Of a DNA stretch of 64,000 bases, positions 26,074-35,714 are shown in pieces; the first letter of the stretch is position 1; the number at the start of each line of letters is the position of its first letter. The position numbers were made by a program, and so were the translations under genes. The stretch covers positions 1-64,000 of the forward strand of contig NZ_SWDB01000018.1 of assembly GCF_005116735.1 (NCBI RefSeq), in the 5' to 3' direction. Below the pieces are notes generated by a model. The model saw only the letters and a program-made list of their open reading frames with translations, did no database searches and was not told where the DNA came from. The DNA comes from Thalassotalea mangrovi. GTDB lineage: Bacteria > Pseudomonadota > Gammaproteobacteria > Enterobacterales > Alteromonadaceae.

Positions 26074-26800
26074 CCTGAACATATTGCTCACCAGGCCACT
26101 TTCTAAATCCCAGTCGCTGGCGAGGGACATTGTTTCCCTCGCTAACCACATTGAAATTCAGCCATTATTCGAATACCTGCCCACCGATAACGCATTGTCA
26201 TTAAGCAATGCCATGGTTCCTCCTCCACATCACATCATTTTTGTCAGTGCCGCCGCCGCGCGTTTTGCGATAAAGCAATGCCCTGTCGATAGGTGGCCAG
26301 ACAGCAGTCTTTATTATGCGGTTGGGCCGGCAACGAAAACGGCCCTTGCGCCACTGGGTAAATCGATAGCAATGGGGCGCACGTATGACAGTGAAGGATT
26401 GCTGGCTCTGCCGCAATTGGCCAACCTTGATGGCGAGCAGGTATTAATCATTCGTGGTGACGGCGGGCGTGAGTATTTGGCGCAAACACTTCGGCAAAGG
26501 CAGGCAAATGTTGCCTATAATGAAGTATACCGTCGCCAGTGGCTGCCATTTAATGAAGTGCAACTTATTGAAAAATGGCGAAAACTAAAAATTAATTGTA
26601 TGGTAGTTACCAGTGAAGCGTTGCTTGACAGGGCTGTCGAGCTAGTGAGCAAGGTTGATCCTTTGTATTTGCAGGACATTCAATGGATCGTGGCCAGCGA
26701 GCGCATTGCCGCAAAAGCCAGCGAATATGGATTGCAACAGGTACGAAATGCCGGCGGCGCCAACAACCAGTTAATTTATCAGGCCATTGCAACGCTCTAA
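26060..26800 (+). CDS. hemD: Uroporphyrinogen-III synthase
   Basis: 246 residues. The sequence is divergent, as is usual for HemD, but [14 protein letters not shown] at the start, the [10 protein letters not shown] loop, [12 protein letters not shown] and [10 protein letters not shown] are family features. It cyclises hydroxymethylbilane with ring D inversion. The start at 26060 is chosen because AAGGAG precedes this ATG by four bases. It overlaps the hemC end by 14 bases, giving translational coupling. Confidence 0.93.
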   Translation: MSKTDLNILLTRPLSKSQSLARDIVSLANHIEIQPLFEYLPTDNALSLSNAMVPPPHHIIFVSAAAARFAIKQCPVDRWPDSSLYYAVGPATKTALAPLGKSIAMGRTYDSEGLLALPQLANLDGEQVLIIRGDGGREYLAQTLRQRQANVAYNEVYRRQWLPFNEVQLIEKWRKLKINCMVVTSEALLDRAVELVSKVDPLYLQDIQWIVASERIAAKASEYGLQQVRNAGGANNQLIYQAIATL

Positions 26801-26831
26801 CAGGATTGCGATACGTCTGAGGAAGTAATTT

Positions 26832-28277
26832 ATGACCGATAAAGATAAAAAATCCGAACAAAGCTCAGACCAAAACAAAGACAGTCAGCCGGCAGCCAAT
26901 ACTGCCGACAAGTCGGATAATGCTGGCGCTGATTCCTCGTCAGCCACATCAGAAAAACAAACGGCCACGAGTTCTGCCAGCGCCGCAAAAATAGCTGCCA
27001 GGGCGAAAGCACGGGCAGGTCATCCTGATACCGTACCAGGGAAATCTTCGGCCACTGGCAATTCAACCAGGCGAGCAGATTCAGATAAAAAACCGGGTAT
27101 ATCCAAAGTAGGAGTGCTGGCATTGTTGCTGGCATTGATTGCCGCTGGTGGCACGGGTGCACTTTATTATTATCAGCAACAGCAATTGCAGGCACTTGCC
27201 AATGATCTCAATGAAAACCTGAAAAATGCTCAGCAAAGCAACAATCAAAGCCTGTCGCAACGAGTGACAGAACAACTTGACGGTTTTCAAAAATCCAGCC
27301 AGCAAAGCAACCAGGCGTTGAGCGAAGAATTACGAAGTCGTAATGAGCAGGCGCAACAGGCGCTGATGGACGAGGTTGAGCAATTGAATGCAAAAATCTC
27401 CAGGCTAACATCGCAACAACCGAGTAACTGGCGAGTTTACGAAGCGGAATATTTATTGAGAATGGCCTCGCGCGTTATCTGGCTTGAAAATGATGTTACC
27501 ACGGCCCTGTCATTACTCGACGATGCCGATGCCCGGCTGGCGTCGATGAAGCAAGCGCAGTTTATGCCAATCCGTAAATTGATTCGACAGGATAAGCAAA
27601 CCTTGCAGCAACTTCCCGAGGATAAATCCCAGGAGATTATTCTGGCGCTGCTGGCGCTAAGTGAGAGTACCGAAAAGTTAGTATTGAAAGGCACCGAGCG
27701 ACAGGTGGAAGTGGCCCCACAGGAACAGCAATTAAGTGAAGATATTGCCGATTGGGAACGCAACCTGCGGATCAGTTGGCAGCGGTTTCTCGCAGACTTT
27801 ATCACGGTTCGCAATAAGCATGATAAAGATGAACCATTAATGGAACCGCAATATCAGCAGAATATGATGCAAAACCTGCAACTTAAACTGCAAATTAGCC
27901 AGTGGGCGGTAACCCAGAAGCATACTCAGCTTTATCAGCAAAGCCTTACCGATATTGAACAATGGTTGCAACGTTACTTTGCCGAAAACAATCGCGCTAA
28001 CCAGGCGTTCATTGATGAGATTAGCCGCTTGCAAGAGCAGGAGTTTGATATTGATTATCCTCAGAATCTGCAATCCCAGCAGGCCCTGAGAGAGTTACTG
28101 GATCAAAACTTTTCCGCATCAACCCGGCCCTTTAGTCACTTTGACTCGACAGTATCTTCTATCGAATCACCAGCAATGATAGCCACCACTTTGGTTGTGG
28201 ATAGTGCTGATACACAATCTAAACAATCAGAATCTGAGCAGGTGGATGCAACCGCTGACGGTGAGGAAACTCAATAA
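26832..28277 (+). CDS. hemX: HemX, membrane-anchored haem-operon protein
   Basis: 481 residues. A cytoplasmic Ser/Ala/Lys-rich low-complexity region (1-88) is followed by one membrane helix (about 92-114), a Gln-rich coiled coil (115-200) and the HemX domain with WRVYEAEYLLRMASRVIWLE. It is annotated as uroporphyrinogen-III methyltransferase-like by tradition, but it lacks the SAM-binding methylase domain and its role is structural or unknown. AGGAAG precedes the ATG. Its stop overlaps the hemY start by one base (TAATG). Confidence 0.92.
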   Translation: MTDKDKKSEQSSDQNKDSQPAANTADKSDNAGADSSSATSEKQTATSSASAAKIAARAKARAGHPDTVPGKSSATGNSTRRADSDKKPGISKVGVLALLLALIAAGGTGALYYYQQQQLQALANDLNENLKNAQQSNNQSLSQRVTEQLDGFQKSSQQSNQALSEELRSRNEQAQQALMDEVEQLNAKISRLTSQQPSNWRVYEAEYLLRMASRVIWLENDVTTALSLLDDADARLASMKQAQFMPIRKLIRQDKQTLQQLPEDKSQEIILALLALSESTEKLVLKGTERQVEVAPQEQQLSEDIADWERNLRISWQRFLADFITVRNKHDKDEPLMEPQYQQNMMQNLQLKLQISQWAVTQKHTQLYQQSLTDIEQWLQRYFAENNRANQAFIDEISRLQEQEFDIDYPQNLQSQQALRELLDQNFSASTRPFSHFDSTVSSIESPAMIATTLVVDSADTQSKQSESEQVDATADGEETQ

Positions 28278-29461
28278 TGATACGTTTTTTCCTGGTCATG
28301 TTAATGGTCCTTGCGGTTACCGCATTCAGTTATTTACTGATCGACCACAAAGGTTACATTCTGATCACCATGGGTGATTGGATTTATGAAGCCACCGTGT
28401 TTGGCTTTGTCACCCTGTTGATTCTTGCTTTGATTATTTTATACGGCCTGTCTTTATTGATTCGTAGTGTGTTTAAAGTTTCCGGCAATGCCTGGCATTT
28501 TCTTGCCCATGGTAAACAAAGCAAAGCGATTCGCAGCTTTGAACAGGGGCTGGCAGCCTACCTGGTTGAAGATTACAAAAAGGCGGAAAAACTGCTGGTG
28601 AAAAGCGCGCCTAAATGCACGATGACTAACACTGCCTGGTTATTTGCCGCCAGTGCCGCCAATCGCCAGAACATGCCCGAATCGGCGCGGCAGTATTTAC
28701 AGCGAATTGCTGAAAATACTGAGGGCGAAGAGAATCTCAATTATGAAGCACTTCTGGTTGCCGGCAAACTAAACCTGGATGATGCACAATTTAGCCAGGC
28801 CCGTCAGTTAATTGACAAAAATAAAGGCCGGGTTGGTCACAAAGGCCGGATGCTAAGTCTCGATATTGAAGTGTGTCTGCATGAAAAACGTTATCAGCAG
28901 GCCATCGAATATTTACGCGATGCGCGCAAAGACAAGAATATTGACGAGATACAGATTGAGCAATGGGAAACTATCGCCTTTACCGGGTACTTTCAGCAAT
29001 TAATCGCTGAGAACAGTGTTTATGATGTTGAAAAATATTATCAAAGCCTTAGTCGTAAAGAACGTCAGCAGGAAAGCATCATACTGGCTTATGCCCAGGT
29101 CTTGGGCGAGCACGGGCTGACCGATAAACTCGAAGATCTGGTGTTGCCATTGTTGAAGAAACAACCCAGCCAGAAGTTTATTAATGGCCTTAAAGACATT
29201 TCCATGCCGCACAGCCCCAAGGTGATGGCGGCGATTCAGAAACACCTGCAAAAAGAACCGGAAAATCCGCTTTGGCTCAGTGCATTTGCCTATGCGTGCA
29301 TGGCTAGCAGAGACTGGGAGAAAGCCCGCAAGGCATTTGTGTCACTGCTTAAGGTGCGACAATCCCAGGATGATCTGCACGCTTATGCCAAGGTATTACA
29401 GACTTTGGGTGAGCATGAGCAAGCCAACCGTGTATACCAGGAGATTATGGCGCAGGCGTAG
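28277..29461 (+). CDS. hemY: HemY, TPR-containing inner-membrane protein
   Basis: 394 residues. Two N-terminal membrane segments (about 1-20 and 38-65) precede helical TPR repeats; FEQGLAAYLVEDYKKAEKLLVKSA is typical of HemY_N. It is not the protoporphyrinogen oxidase also called HemY in other bacteria. It is thought to act in late haem synthesis or as a scaffold. It is the last gene of the hemCDXY operon, followed by repeat DNA instead of a clean terminator. Confidence 0.93.
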   Translation: MIRFFLVMLMVLAVTAFSYLLIDHKGYILITMGDWIYEATVFGFVTLLILALIILYGLSLLIRSVFKVSGNAWHFLAHGKQSKAIRSFEQGLAAYLVEDYKKAEKLLVKSAPKCTMTNTAWLFAASAANRQNMPESARQYLQRIAENTEGEENLNYEALLVAGKLNLDDAQFSQARQLIDKNKGRVGHKGRMLSLDIEVCLHEKRYQQAIEYLRDARKDKNIDEIQIEQWETIAFTGYFQQLIAENSVYDVEKYYQSLSRKERQQESIILAYAQVLGEHGLTDKLEDLVLPLLKKQPSQKFINGLKDISMPHSPKVMAAIQKHLQKEPENPLWLSAFAYACMASRDWEKARKAFVSLLKVRQSQDDLHAYAKVLQTLGEHEQANRVYQEIMAQA

Positions 29462-29462
29462 C

Positions 29463-29649
29463 CTCGAGCTAAAGCTCTCGGAAGGTGACGAAGGGTGACA
29501 ATCTCGAGCTAAAGCTCTCGCTAGGGTGTCGAGGGCTGACGAAGGTTGTCAAATCGAACTCAAGTTATCTTCAGGTGACGAAGGTGCCAGGCTTATCCTT
29601 AGACAACTCTAGACACCCCTAGTCACCTCCAGACACCCTTAGTCACCTA
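29463..29649. repeat. Fuzzy inverted/tandem repeat block after hemY
   Basis: An exact 18-mer CTCGAGCTAAAGCTCTCG occurs at 29463 and 29503 (period 40), and an exact 12-mer AGGTGACGAAGG at 29483 and 29573. On the right side a 19-mer AGACACCC(C/T)TAGTCACCT repeats at 29611 and 29631 (period 20). The right half is roughly the reverse complement of the left-half GGTGAC..GGGTGAC words, making one large imperfect palindrome. It fills the whole gap between convergent hemY and the HAD gene. Confidence 0.7.
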
Positions 29650-29659
29650 TAAAGGAATG

Positions 29660-30655
29660 CTATTCTACTTCCGGAAAAACCACCTTCCAGTCTTTTGCCA
29701 TATCTACCAAAATCCAGCCGTCCTTTTTGTGCTCGGTGGCGTAATCCAGGCCTTTATCAAAGGTGCCGATGTGAGATTCGCGATCATAGGCCCACTCTCT
29801 GCCCTTGTCGGTATGGTGGATGTAAACCGCCAGTCTTTTACCTTCGCCCGCCATGGTGTATTGCAGCATCGCCAGATCACCATCGGAATTGCCAAAGGCG
29901 ATTAGCGGTCGGCGGCCAATGTGGTTATCGATACCAATCGGCTTGCCTTCTTTATCGTTAACAAAATCGATTGCTGCCTGGCGCATAATTTGTGCACCGC
30001 CATCAGCGTTGAGCATAAACTCTTTTTTTACTCTGGTGCCTACCACCTGTTCAGGCGGAATGCCATAGACCTGTTCCGCCCAAACCCTGAGGAAATCGAT
30101 GCCACCGCCACTGACAATAAAGGTCTTAAAGCCGTTAGCACGCAGGTAATCGAGGACTTCCAACATCGGCTGATACACCATATCGGTATATTTACGTCCG
30201 GTCTTAGGGTGGGTGGCGGTGGTAATCCAGTCTTTGACAACTTGCTGGAATTCTTCCTGACTCATGCCAGAGTGAGAGGCGAAGACGATTTTGGCAATAT
30301 TTTCATGGCTGCTTAACGCCGTTTTTAAATCTCCGGCCAGCACTGACTTGAAAGGCTCCTGGGTTTTCCATTCAGGATGTTTGTCCTGGGTGGCTTTAAG
30401 GCGATCTAATGCAAACGCTAACTGAAAGTACATCGGCTGCTCTGCCCATAAAGTACCATCGTTATCGAATACGGCGATGCGCTTTGATTGCTCAACAAAA
30501 CCCGCTCCTTCCTTGGTGACGGTTTCTACAAATGCTGTCAGCTGTTGCCTGGCATCCGTGTTCGACCAGGATGGTAAGTCCTGTGCCACAAGCGTTGTCG
30601 AGCAAAGGCTGGATATCAGCAAAAAACTGCTCAGTAAAATACGTTTGGCATTCAT
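29660..30655 (-). CDS. Exported HAD-superfamily phosphatase-like hydrolase
   Basis: 331 residues. The signal peptide (about 24, ending LVA-Q) is followed by HAD motif I FDNDGT (nucleophile D64, acid/base D66), motif II FIVSGGG, and motif IV FGNSDGDLAML. It resembles periplasmic phosphoserine-phosphatase-like HAD proteins that are often found beside arylsulfatase genes. The substrate is unknown; phosphate-ester hydrolysis in the periplasm is expected. AGAGGT precedes the ATG. A terminator between it and the upstream arylsulfatase suggests separate or attenuated transcription. Confidence 0.83.
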   Translation of the reverse strand: MNAKRILLSSFLLISSLCSTTLVAQDLPSWSNTDARQQLTAFVETVTKEGAGFVEQSKRIAVFDNDGTLWAEQPMYFQLAFALDRLKATQDKHPEWKTQEPFKSVLAGDLKTALSSHENIAKIVFASHSGMSQEEFQQVVKDWITTATHPKTGRKYTDMVYQPMLEVLDYLRANGFKTFIVSGGGIDFLRVWAEQVYGIPPEQVVGTRVKKEFMLNADGGAQIMRQAAIDFVNDKEGKPIGIDNHIGRRPLIAFGNSDGDLAMLQYTMAGEGKRLAVYIHHTDKGREWAYDRESHIGTFDKGLDYATEHKKDGWILVDMAKDWKVVFPEVE

Positions 30656-30684
30656 CGTGTGACCTCTTGATTAAAGCTGATTAA

Positions 30685-30716
30685 ACAAAAAAGTGAACCG
30701 AAGTTCACTTTTTTAC
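30685..30716. terminator. Bidirectional hairpin terminator after arylsulfatase gene
   Basis: AAAAAA, stem AAGTGAAC (30691-30698), CGAA loop, GTTCACTT (30703-30710), TTTTT. On the minus strand it lies 20 bases after the arylsulfatase stop and 30 bases before the HAD start. Confidence 0.85.
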
Positions 30717-30729
30717 GGTGACGTTGTCG

Positions 30730-32280
30730 CTACTTACTGCCGCCACCTTCCTGCAGTTTTTCCATCACTTGATCGAGACTAAAGCTCGCCGCTTTCTGGC
30801 TAGGTGGGTATTCCTTAAAACTTTCCAGGAATTTACCGACATATGCCTGAGCTGGCACTAGCAAATAGGCGCGATCAATCATCCAGTCATAGTAATTATT
30901 TGACGTTTTCTGTGAACGCTCAAACGGATCACGACGCAGGTTAAAGATTAACGGTACCCGCAATGGAGTGAATGGATTGGCCCAGATTTCAAAGGTTTCC
31001 TCGACCCGTTGCTCCATAAAAATAAGTTTCCATTGGTCATAACGCAACGCCGTTAAGTCACCATCATCGGAAAAGTAAAAGATCTCCTTACGCGGTGATT
31101 CATCCGCTTTTCCGGTCAGTAAATCGAGAATGTTATAACCATCAAGATGATTTTTGTAATTTCGGCCAATGGCTTTATAGCCATCCAGTAAGTCCTCTTT
31201 AACGTCGTCGTTACCAGCAGCAGCCAGGAAGGTGGGTAACCAGTCCATATGATGAACAATTTCATTGGTTACACTGTTTGGCTTAATTTTACCGGGCCAG
31301 CGAATCATCGCCGGTACCCGCCAGCCACCTTCCCAGTTAGTATTCTTCTCGCCACGGAACGGTGTCATTGCCGCGTCTGGCCAGGTGTTCATGTGTGGTC
31401 CATTGTCAGTCGAGTAAAAGACAATGGTGTTGTCGGTGATATCCAGCTCATCGAGCTTATCCAAAAACAACCCGATATGGCTGTCATGCTCCATCATGCC
31501 AATCTGGTACTCATCATATTTGGCATTTTTCGGATCGTTCATCAGCTCATCTTTAACGTGAGTGCGAAAGTGCATGCGGGTGCCGCTCCACCAGACGAAG
31601 AAGGGTTTGTCATCTTTGACCGCTTTTTCGATAAACTTCAACGCTGCCGCTGCGGTTTCTTCATCAACGGTTTCCATGCGTTTTTTGGTGAGCGGACCGG
31701 TGTCTTCTATCTTGCCATCGGCACTGGATTTAATGACGCCACGAGGACCAAACTTTTTGCGGAATTCCGGATCCTTTGGATAGTCGCGATTTTCTGGTTC
31801 TTCTTCGGCATTTAAGTGATAGAGGTTACCAAAAAATTCATCGAAACCATGATTGGTGGGTAAGTGTTCGTCACGATCGCCCAGGTGGTTTTTACCAAAC
31901 TGACCGGTAACATAACCCTCTTCTTTTAACGCCGCAGCAATGGTGATGTCCTTTTCACTCATTCCCAGTTCGGCGCCGGGCAGGCCAACTTTCGACAGGC
32001 CGGTGCGAAATACGCTCATCCCGGTGATAAACGATGAGCGGCCAGCGGTACAGGATTGCTCACCATAATAATCGGTAAATCGCATCCCCTCATTGGCAAT
32101 ACGGTCGATGTTCGGCGTTTTGTAGCCCATCATTCCATCGGAGTAAGCACTGATATTCCATATCCCCACATCATCACCCCACACCACCAGGATATTGGGC
32201 TTATCCGCGGCTAGTGTAAAAAAGGATGAGAGTGAAAGAGCAGCGGTTGCTGCCAGTGTCGATAACCATTTGCTCGGCAT
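30730..32280 (-). CDS. Exported arylsulfatase (type I, Cys-type)
   Basis: 516 residues. After a signal peptide (about 25, ending LAA-D) come the metal-binding pair in VVWGDDVG (D36, D37), the sulfatase signature SCTAGRSSFITG with C77 to be oxidised to formylglycine, and YSTDNGPHMNTWPD for Ca2+ binding. It hydrolyses sulfate esters in the periplasm. The Cys-type motif needs a formylglycine-generating enzyme, which is not in the window. GGGGAGA is a good Shine-Dalgarno. It neighbours three other predicted exported proteins on the same strand. Substrate unknown. Confidence 0.92.
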   Translation of the reverse strand: MPSKWLSTLAATAALSLSSFFTLAADKPNILVVWGDDVGIWNISAYSDGMMGYKTPNIDRIANEGMRFTDYYGEQSCTAGRSSFITGMSVFRTGLSKVGLPGAELGMSEKDITIAAALKEEGYVTGQFGKNHLGDRDEHLPTNHGFDEFFGNLYHLNAEEEPENRDYPKDPEFRKKFGPRGVIKSSADGKIEDTGPLTKKRMETVDEETAAAALKFIEKAVKDDKPFFVWWSGTRMHFRTHVKDELMNDPKNAKYDEYQIGMMEHDSHIGLFLDKLDELDITDNTIVFYSTDNGPHMNTWPDAAMTPFRGEKNTNWEGGWRVPAMIRWPGKIKPNSVTNEIVHHMDWLPTFLAAAGNDDVKEDLLDGYKAIGRNYKNHLDGYNILDLLTGKADESPRKEIFYFSDDGDLTALRYDQWKLIFMEQRVEETFEIWANPFTPLRVPLIFNLRRDPFERSQKTSNNYYDWMIDRAYLLVPAQAYVGKFLESFKEYPPSQKAASFSLDQVMEKLQEGGGSK

Positions 32281-32426
32281 ATGAATGATCTCCCCAAAAA
32301 CACATCATTAAGACTTATGAGTTTAGTTGAAGATCATCCATTTTCACGGCCCAGAGAAAAAAACTATGATTTTTTTCGTAGATAATTTAGTAGCTTAAAT
32401 TATCTACCTGTTATTTGATTTAACGC

Positions 32427-34355
32427 TTAATTTCTGATTGAAAAATGCCAGTCCCATAACGACTCAGCCTGGGCTAATATCCCCGGTTTATCCTGAGCGA
32501 GTAATACGCCGGCCTTTATTTGTTGCTCCGATACTTTGGTGACGTGCTGTAAATACTCTTGTTTAGTGGCGTAACGTTTGCGAATCCGCTGTTCTGGCCA
32601 CTGGTAGATACCACCACGAAAATCCACCATCTCGTTGCTGGCAAATTTACCATGTCGCAATGACCAGGGTAAAAATGTGGCGATTGGTGCCTCGATTAAC
32701 GGATGACGAATGCCGCCCAATTCATGGCCGTTGTCGTCGACTTTTGGTACCGGTGGCACAATCTCTGCCATGATCAATGGCGGGTTATTATCAATGATAC
32801 CCGTTGCAAAGCGTTTACCGTAATCCACCTCATAAGCAGTATGGGGCTTAAAAGGTTTTTGAATGTTTAACCATTCTGGCAGCTGAAAATGCGAGAAATT
32901 ACTCAACGTCTGGTCGGCATATTTAGGGTAACGACTATCGATTGGAACCTGGTCATTAACCACCCAATCGGTCAACTGCCCGAGCAGGGCGCGCAAATGC
33001 GGCAAAAAGTTAATAGCATTGCCCTGATATAAGCGACTGTCTTTACCAACCTGTTGCACATCTTCCAGCGGCTGCACGAAATGCTGGGTTGAGGCCAAAT
33101 GAAAAATACGCTCATTCGCCAGCGGCTCGACATCATAGATGCCGTTGGTATGGATCAAACCGGCAGCTCGGCCCCAGTACTCATAGCCAGTATTGGTATA
33201 AAAAACCTTTGGGTAATAGGTCTCGTGGAAGCGTTTTAGTAAGCCATCTTTTTTTAGGCTGATTTGCGACCGCAGTGGCGCACTGGCAAAAGGAAAGATA
33301 TCGGTTGGGTAGAAAAATGCCGACATCCGGTGGGCATCCCGGGAAGGCTGGGCGAACCGGTGGTTAAAGCTACCACGTCCGGCTCCGGCAGTATGAATAA
33401 ACATACCATCAAAGGCGAGCACTCCAGACTCGGTTTCATTAAACCCCTGGTAGAGAAAATGGCGTAAGAAGCGACCGGTTTGCGATACGCCAAAGGCGAG
33501 GGTTTTACCGACTTTATAGGGACTGTTGTCCCGTTTCAGGAATTCGCCGGTATCACGAATGATGCCGAGGCCTAATCCGGTAAGTTGTGGATTCTTGGTC
33601 GGGTAAACCAACTCATAAATGCCCGGCTGAAAATCGCCAATAATAATTTCGCCATTATCGGTCAATTGCCAACGCTCTTTACTGACTACTACCCGTAAAT
33701 TATCACGACCTTCTCGTCGGGTTAACCAGGCCTGATCTTTCTTCTCTAAGTCGATGGGATAGACCACATCAATGCCGGGACGGTGTGCAATCGATAGCTG
33801 AGAATGGGGGGTATCCAACGTCCAGTCGCTGCGGGCAAAGCCTTCGATACCTTCAAGAATGGGTAACTGCGCGAGCATGGCATGTTCGGCAGCGGCAACA
33901 TCGCCCTGCCAGCCTACCCAGACCAGTGATAGACCCAGCTCCTGGATCAGACCGTCACCCAGCAACTTGCTGGCATTCGGGTAGTTGGAACGCTCTGCCA
34001 GATTAAAATATCGCAGTGCCGCTTTCGAACCGCGGTTGCTCACTTCAACCAGCGCGCCTTTTCGGTGCTTTGGATCTTTGGCCTGAATGATAAAAAAGTT
34101 TGCCGTCGCTGAGACTTGGCCATTTGTACCTTTGGGGGCCAGGGCAATATCGGTAATTGCCTGATTAGCCTTGTGCCCGGGATCAAATTCAAAATGAAAA
34201 ATACCGGAAACGGCCTGATAGGTTTGCCCTTTGAATTGAAAGTCCTTAGTGGATTCGATTTCCTGCTTTACCAGTTCGGCACGAGCAGCGTTGCTGGTAA
34301 CTAACAACAGAACAACCAGAATTGAAGTGATGATTCGAGCGGAAATGGCGTGCAT
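32427..34355 (-). CDS. Exported alpha/beta-hydrolase domain protein (Abhydrolase_10 family)
   Basis: 642 residues. A signal peptide (about 26, ARA-E) is followed by a large domain with the nucleophile-elbow-like GVSQTGRFLRHFLYQGFN and VEVSNRGSKAALRYFN, features of the alpha/beta hydrolase domain family PF20091 found in many marine and soil bacteria. Enzymatic activity is not characterised; an ester or lactone hydrolase is likely. The N-terminal ~130 residues are a beta-rich accessory part. AAGGAA lies nine bases before the ATG. It is the second of four consecutive exported-protein genes with the same orientation as plsB. Confidence 0.8.
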   Translation of the reverse strand: MHAISARIITSILVVLLLVTSNAARAELVKQEIESTKDFQFKGQTYQAVSGIFHFEFDPGHKANQAITDIALAPKGTNGQVSATANFFIIQAKDPKHRKGALVEVSNRGSKAALRYFNLAERSNYPNASKLLGDGLIQELGLSLVWVGWQGDVAAAEHAMLAQLPILEGIEGFARSDWTLDTPHSQLSIAHRPGIDVVYPIDLEKKDQAWLTRREGRDNLRVVVSKERWQLTDNGEIIIGDFQPGIYELVYPTKNPQLTGLGLGIIRDTGEFLKRDNSPYKVGKTLAFGVSQTGRFLRHFLYQGFNETESGVLAFDGMFIHTAGAGRGSFNHRFAQPSRDAHRMSAFFYPTDIFPFASAPLRSQISLKKDGLLKRFHETYYPKVFYTNTGYEYWGRAAGLIHTNGIYDVEPLANERIFHLASTQHFVQPLEDVQQVGKDSRLYQGNAINFLPHLRALLGQLTDWVVNDQVPIDSRYPKYADQTLSNFSHFQLPEWLNIQKPFKPHTAYEVDYGKRFATGIIDNNPPLIMAEIVPPVPKVDDNGHELGGIRHPLIEAPIATFLPWSLRHGKFASNEMVDFRGGIYQWPEQRIRKRYATKQEYLQHVTKVSEQQIKAGVLLAQDKPGILAQAESLWDWHFSIRN

Positions 34356-34604
34356 CGTTGTTAAATTCCTTATTCCTGGTGCAGGGCCAAATGCCGGATT
34401 TTCTGACGCTTTCTTTGCGCTCAGGGGCTACGGCGGTAGGACAAAAACTTTAGCAAAAACATCAGGCAATGGAAATAAAAAAGGTGTGCCAGGGGACTGT
34501 TTACTGCAGATTTAAGTCATCTTAAGGGCAAACACGAATTGCTAAGCCGCTGTGATTGGTATGCCCTCATTGTTCACAAACCAAAATAGCGACCACAATA
34601 AACG

Positions 34605-35693
34605 TTAGTGGCTGGCAGGCAATTTGCGGATGATAACCTTGTCCAGCACCTGTTGTTTATTATCCATGCCTCCCACGGTAAGTAGGTGATTACCAACAAC
34701 GATAAGGCCACGATGATCCATAGTGGCTAGTGCAGATTCATTACCCGCACCATCATACACCTGCCAGGCGTTTTTATCGGCTGCATAGATCCAGGTTTCG
34801 CTGCTGGCGTCAGATGGTTTACCGTCATAGCCAATACCGTTGTAGTTATATGGGTTGGTGGAACCGCCTACAAAAACGAATTGCCCATTGCTGGCCGCGG
34901 CGGCCATGCGATATTTCGCCTTGCCAGTCGGGTGAGCGATTAATCGCCAGTCGACTTTAAGGGGATCGTCGGCATCAATACTGCCACGGTAACACGCAGG
35001 CTCGGGCGCATACATGCGACGGGCATTGAGCCTGGGTACCACTTTAACGCCATCACAGATAATCATCTGGTTTTCCCAGATTGCCCCGGCATGGCCAAAT
35101 ACCGGTTGGCCCAGATATGGCGAAGCTTGTTGCCAGGTATTGGTTTGAGTATCGTATACCTGTACCAGGTTGACATTGCCGGCATTGTGCCAGCCACTGA
35201 TTAAATAAATATAACGTTGCTGATAAACCAGGGCGACGGCATCATCAACTGGAACTGGCATCGGTGCCAGTCGTTGATAGGTATCCTCACTAATGTCATA
35301 GCGAAACACGTCAGGGCTGGAAATTTCCTGATGGTCGGCAGCGACCGTATAGCCACCGAAGAGATAGGCATACTCGTTAATGCCCACCGCAACTGCGGCA
35401 AGTCGACCTGGCAATGGCAGGCTTGAAGGCACAGATGATATTGATCGCCATTGATTTTCACCAAGCTCAAGGGCATAGGCTCTGTTGTGCACATCCCGGT
35501 AAGTTTTACCCTTGCCAAGACCCATAAACGACAACAGATATTGCCCCTTGTCATTACTGACTAAAGCCACCGCATTGTTGGCAACTGGCTCAGGTAAAGC
35601 CGGAACGTTTAAGTCGGCCGGTTCAGCCAGGAGGGGGTGTGCAAACAACCCCAGGCTGACAAATAACGAAATGAATCGGCGTCGATACGTCAA
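34605..35693 (-). CDS. Exported Kelch-repeat beta-propeller protein
   Basis: 362 residues, with signal peptide (about 23, LLA-E) and about six Kelch blades: AYLFGGYTVA, IYLISGWHN, FVFVGGSTN and LLTVGGMDN are the GG-type strand ends, each followed by W/T-W segments. It is similar in build to N-acetylneuraminate mutarotase NanM, but no catalytic residue assignment is possible. Start codon TTG at 35693 with AGAGG five bases upstream. It is 21 bases downstream of plsB on the same strand, so perhaps read through from it. It likely binds or epimerises a sugar; unproven. Confidence 0.75.
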   Translation of the reverse strand: MTYRRRFISLFVSLGLFAHPLLAEPADLNVPALPEPVANNAVALVSNDKGQYLLSFMGLGKGKTYRDVHNRAYALELGENQWRSISSVPSSLPLPGRLAAVAVGINEYAYLFGGYTVAADHQEISSPDVFRYDISEDTYQRLAPMPVPVDDAVALVYQQRYIYLISGWHNAGNVNLVQVYDTQTNTWQQASPYLGQPVFGHAGAIWENQMIICDGVKVVPRLNARRMYAPEPACYRGSIDADDPLKVDWRLIAHPTGKAKYRMAAAASNGQFVFVGGSTNPYNYNGIGYDGKPSDASSETWIYAADKNAWQVYDGAGNESALATMDHRGLIVVGNHLLTVGGMDNKQQVLDKVIIRKLPASH

Positions 35694-35714
35694 GGTTACC
35701 TCTGAATCCCCGTT

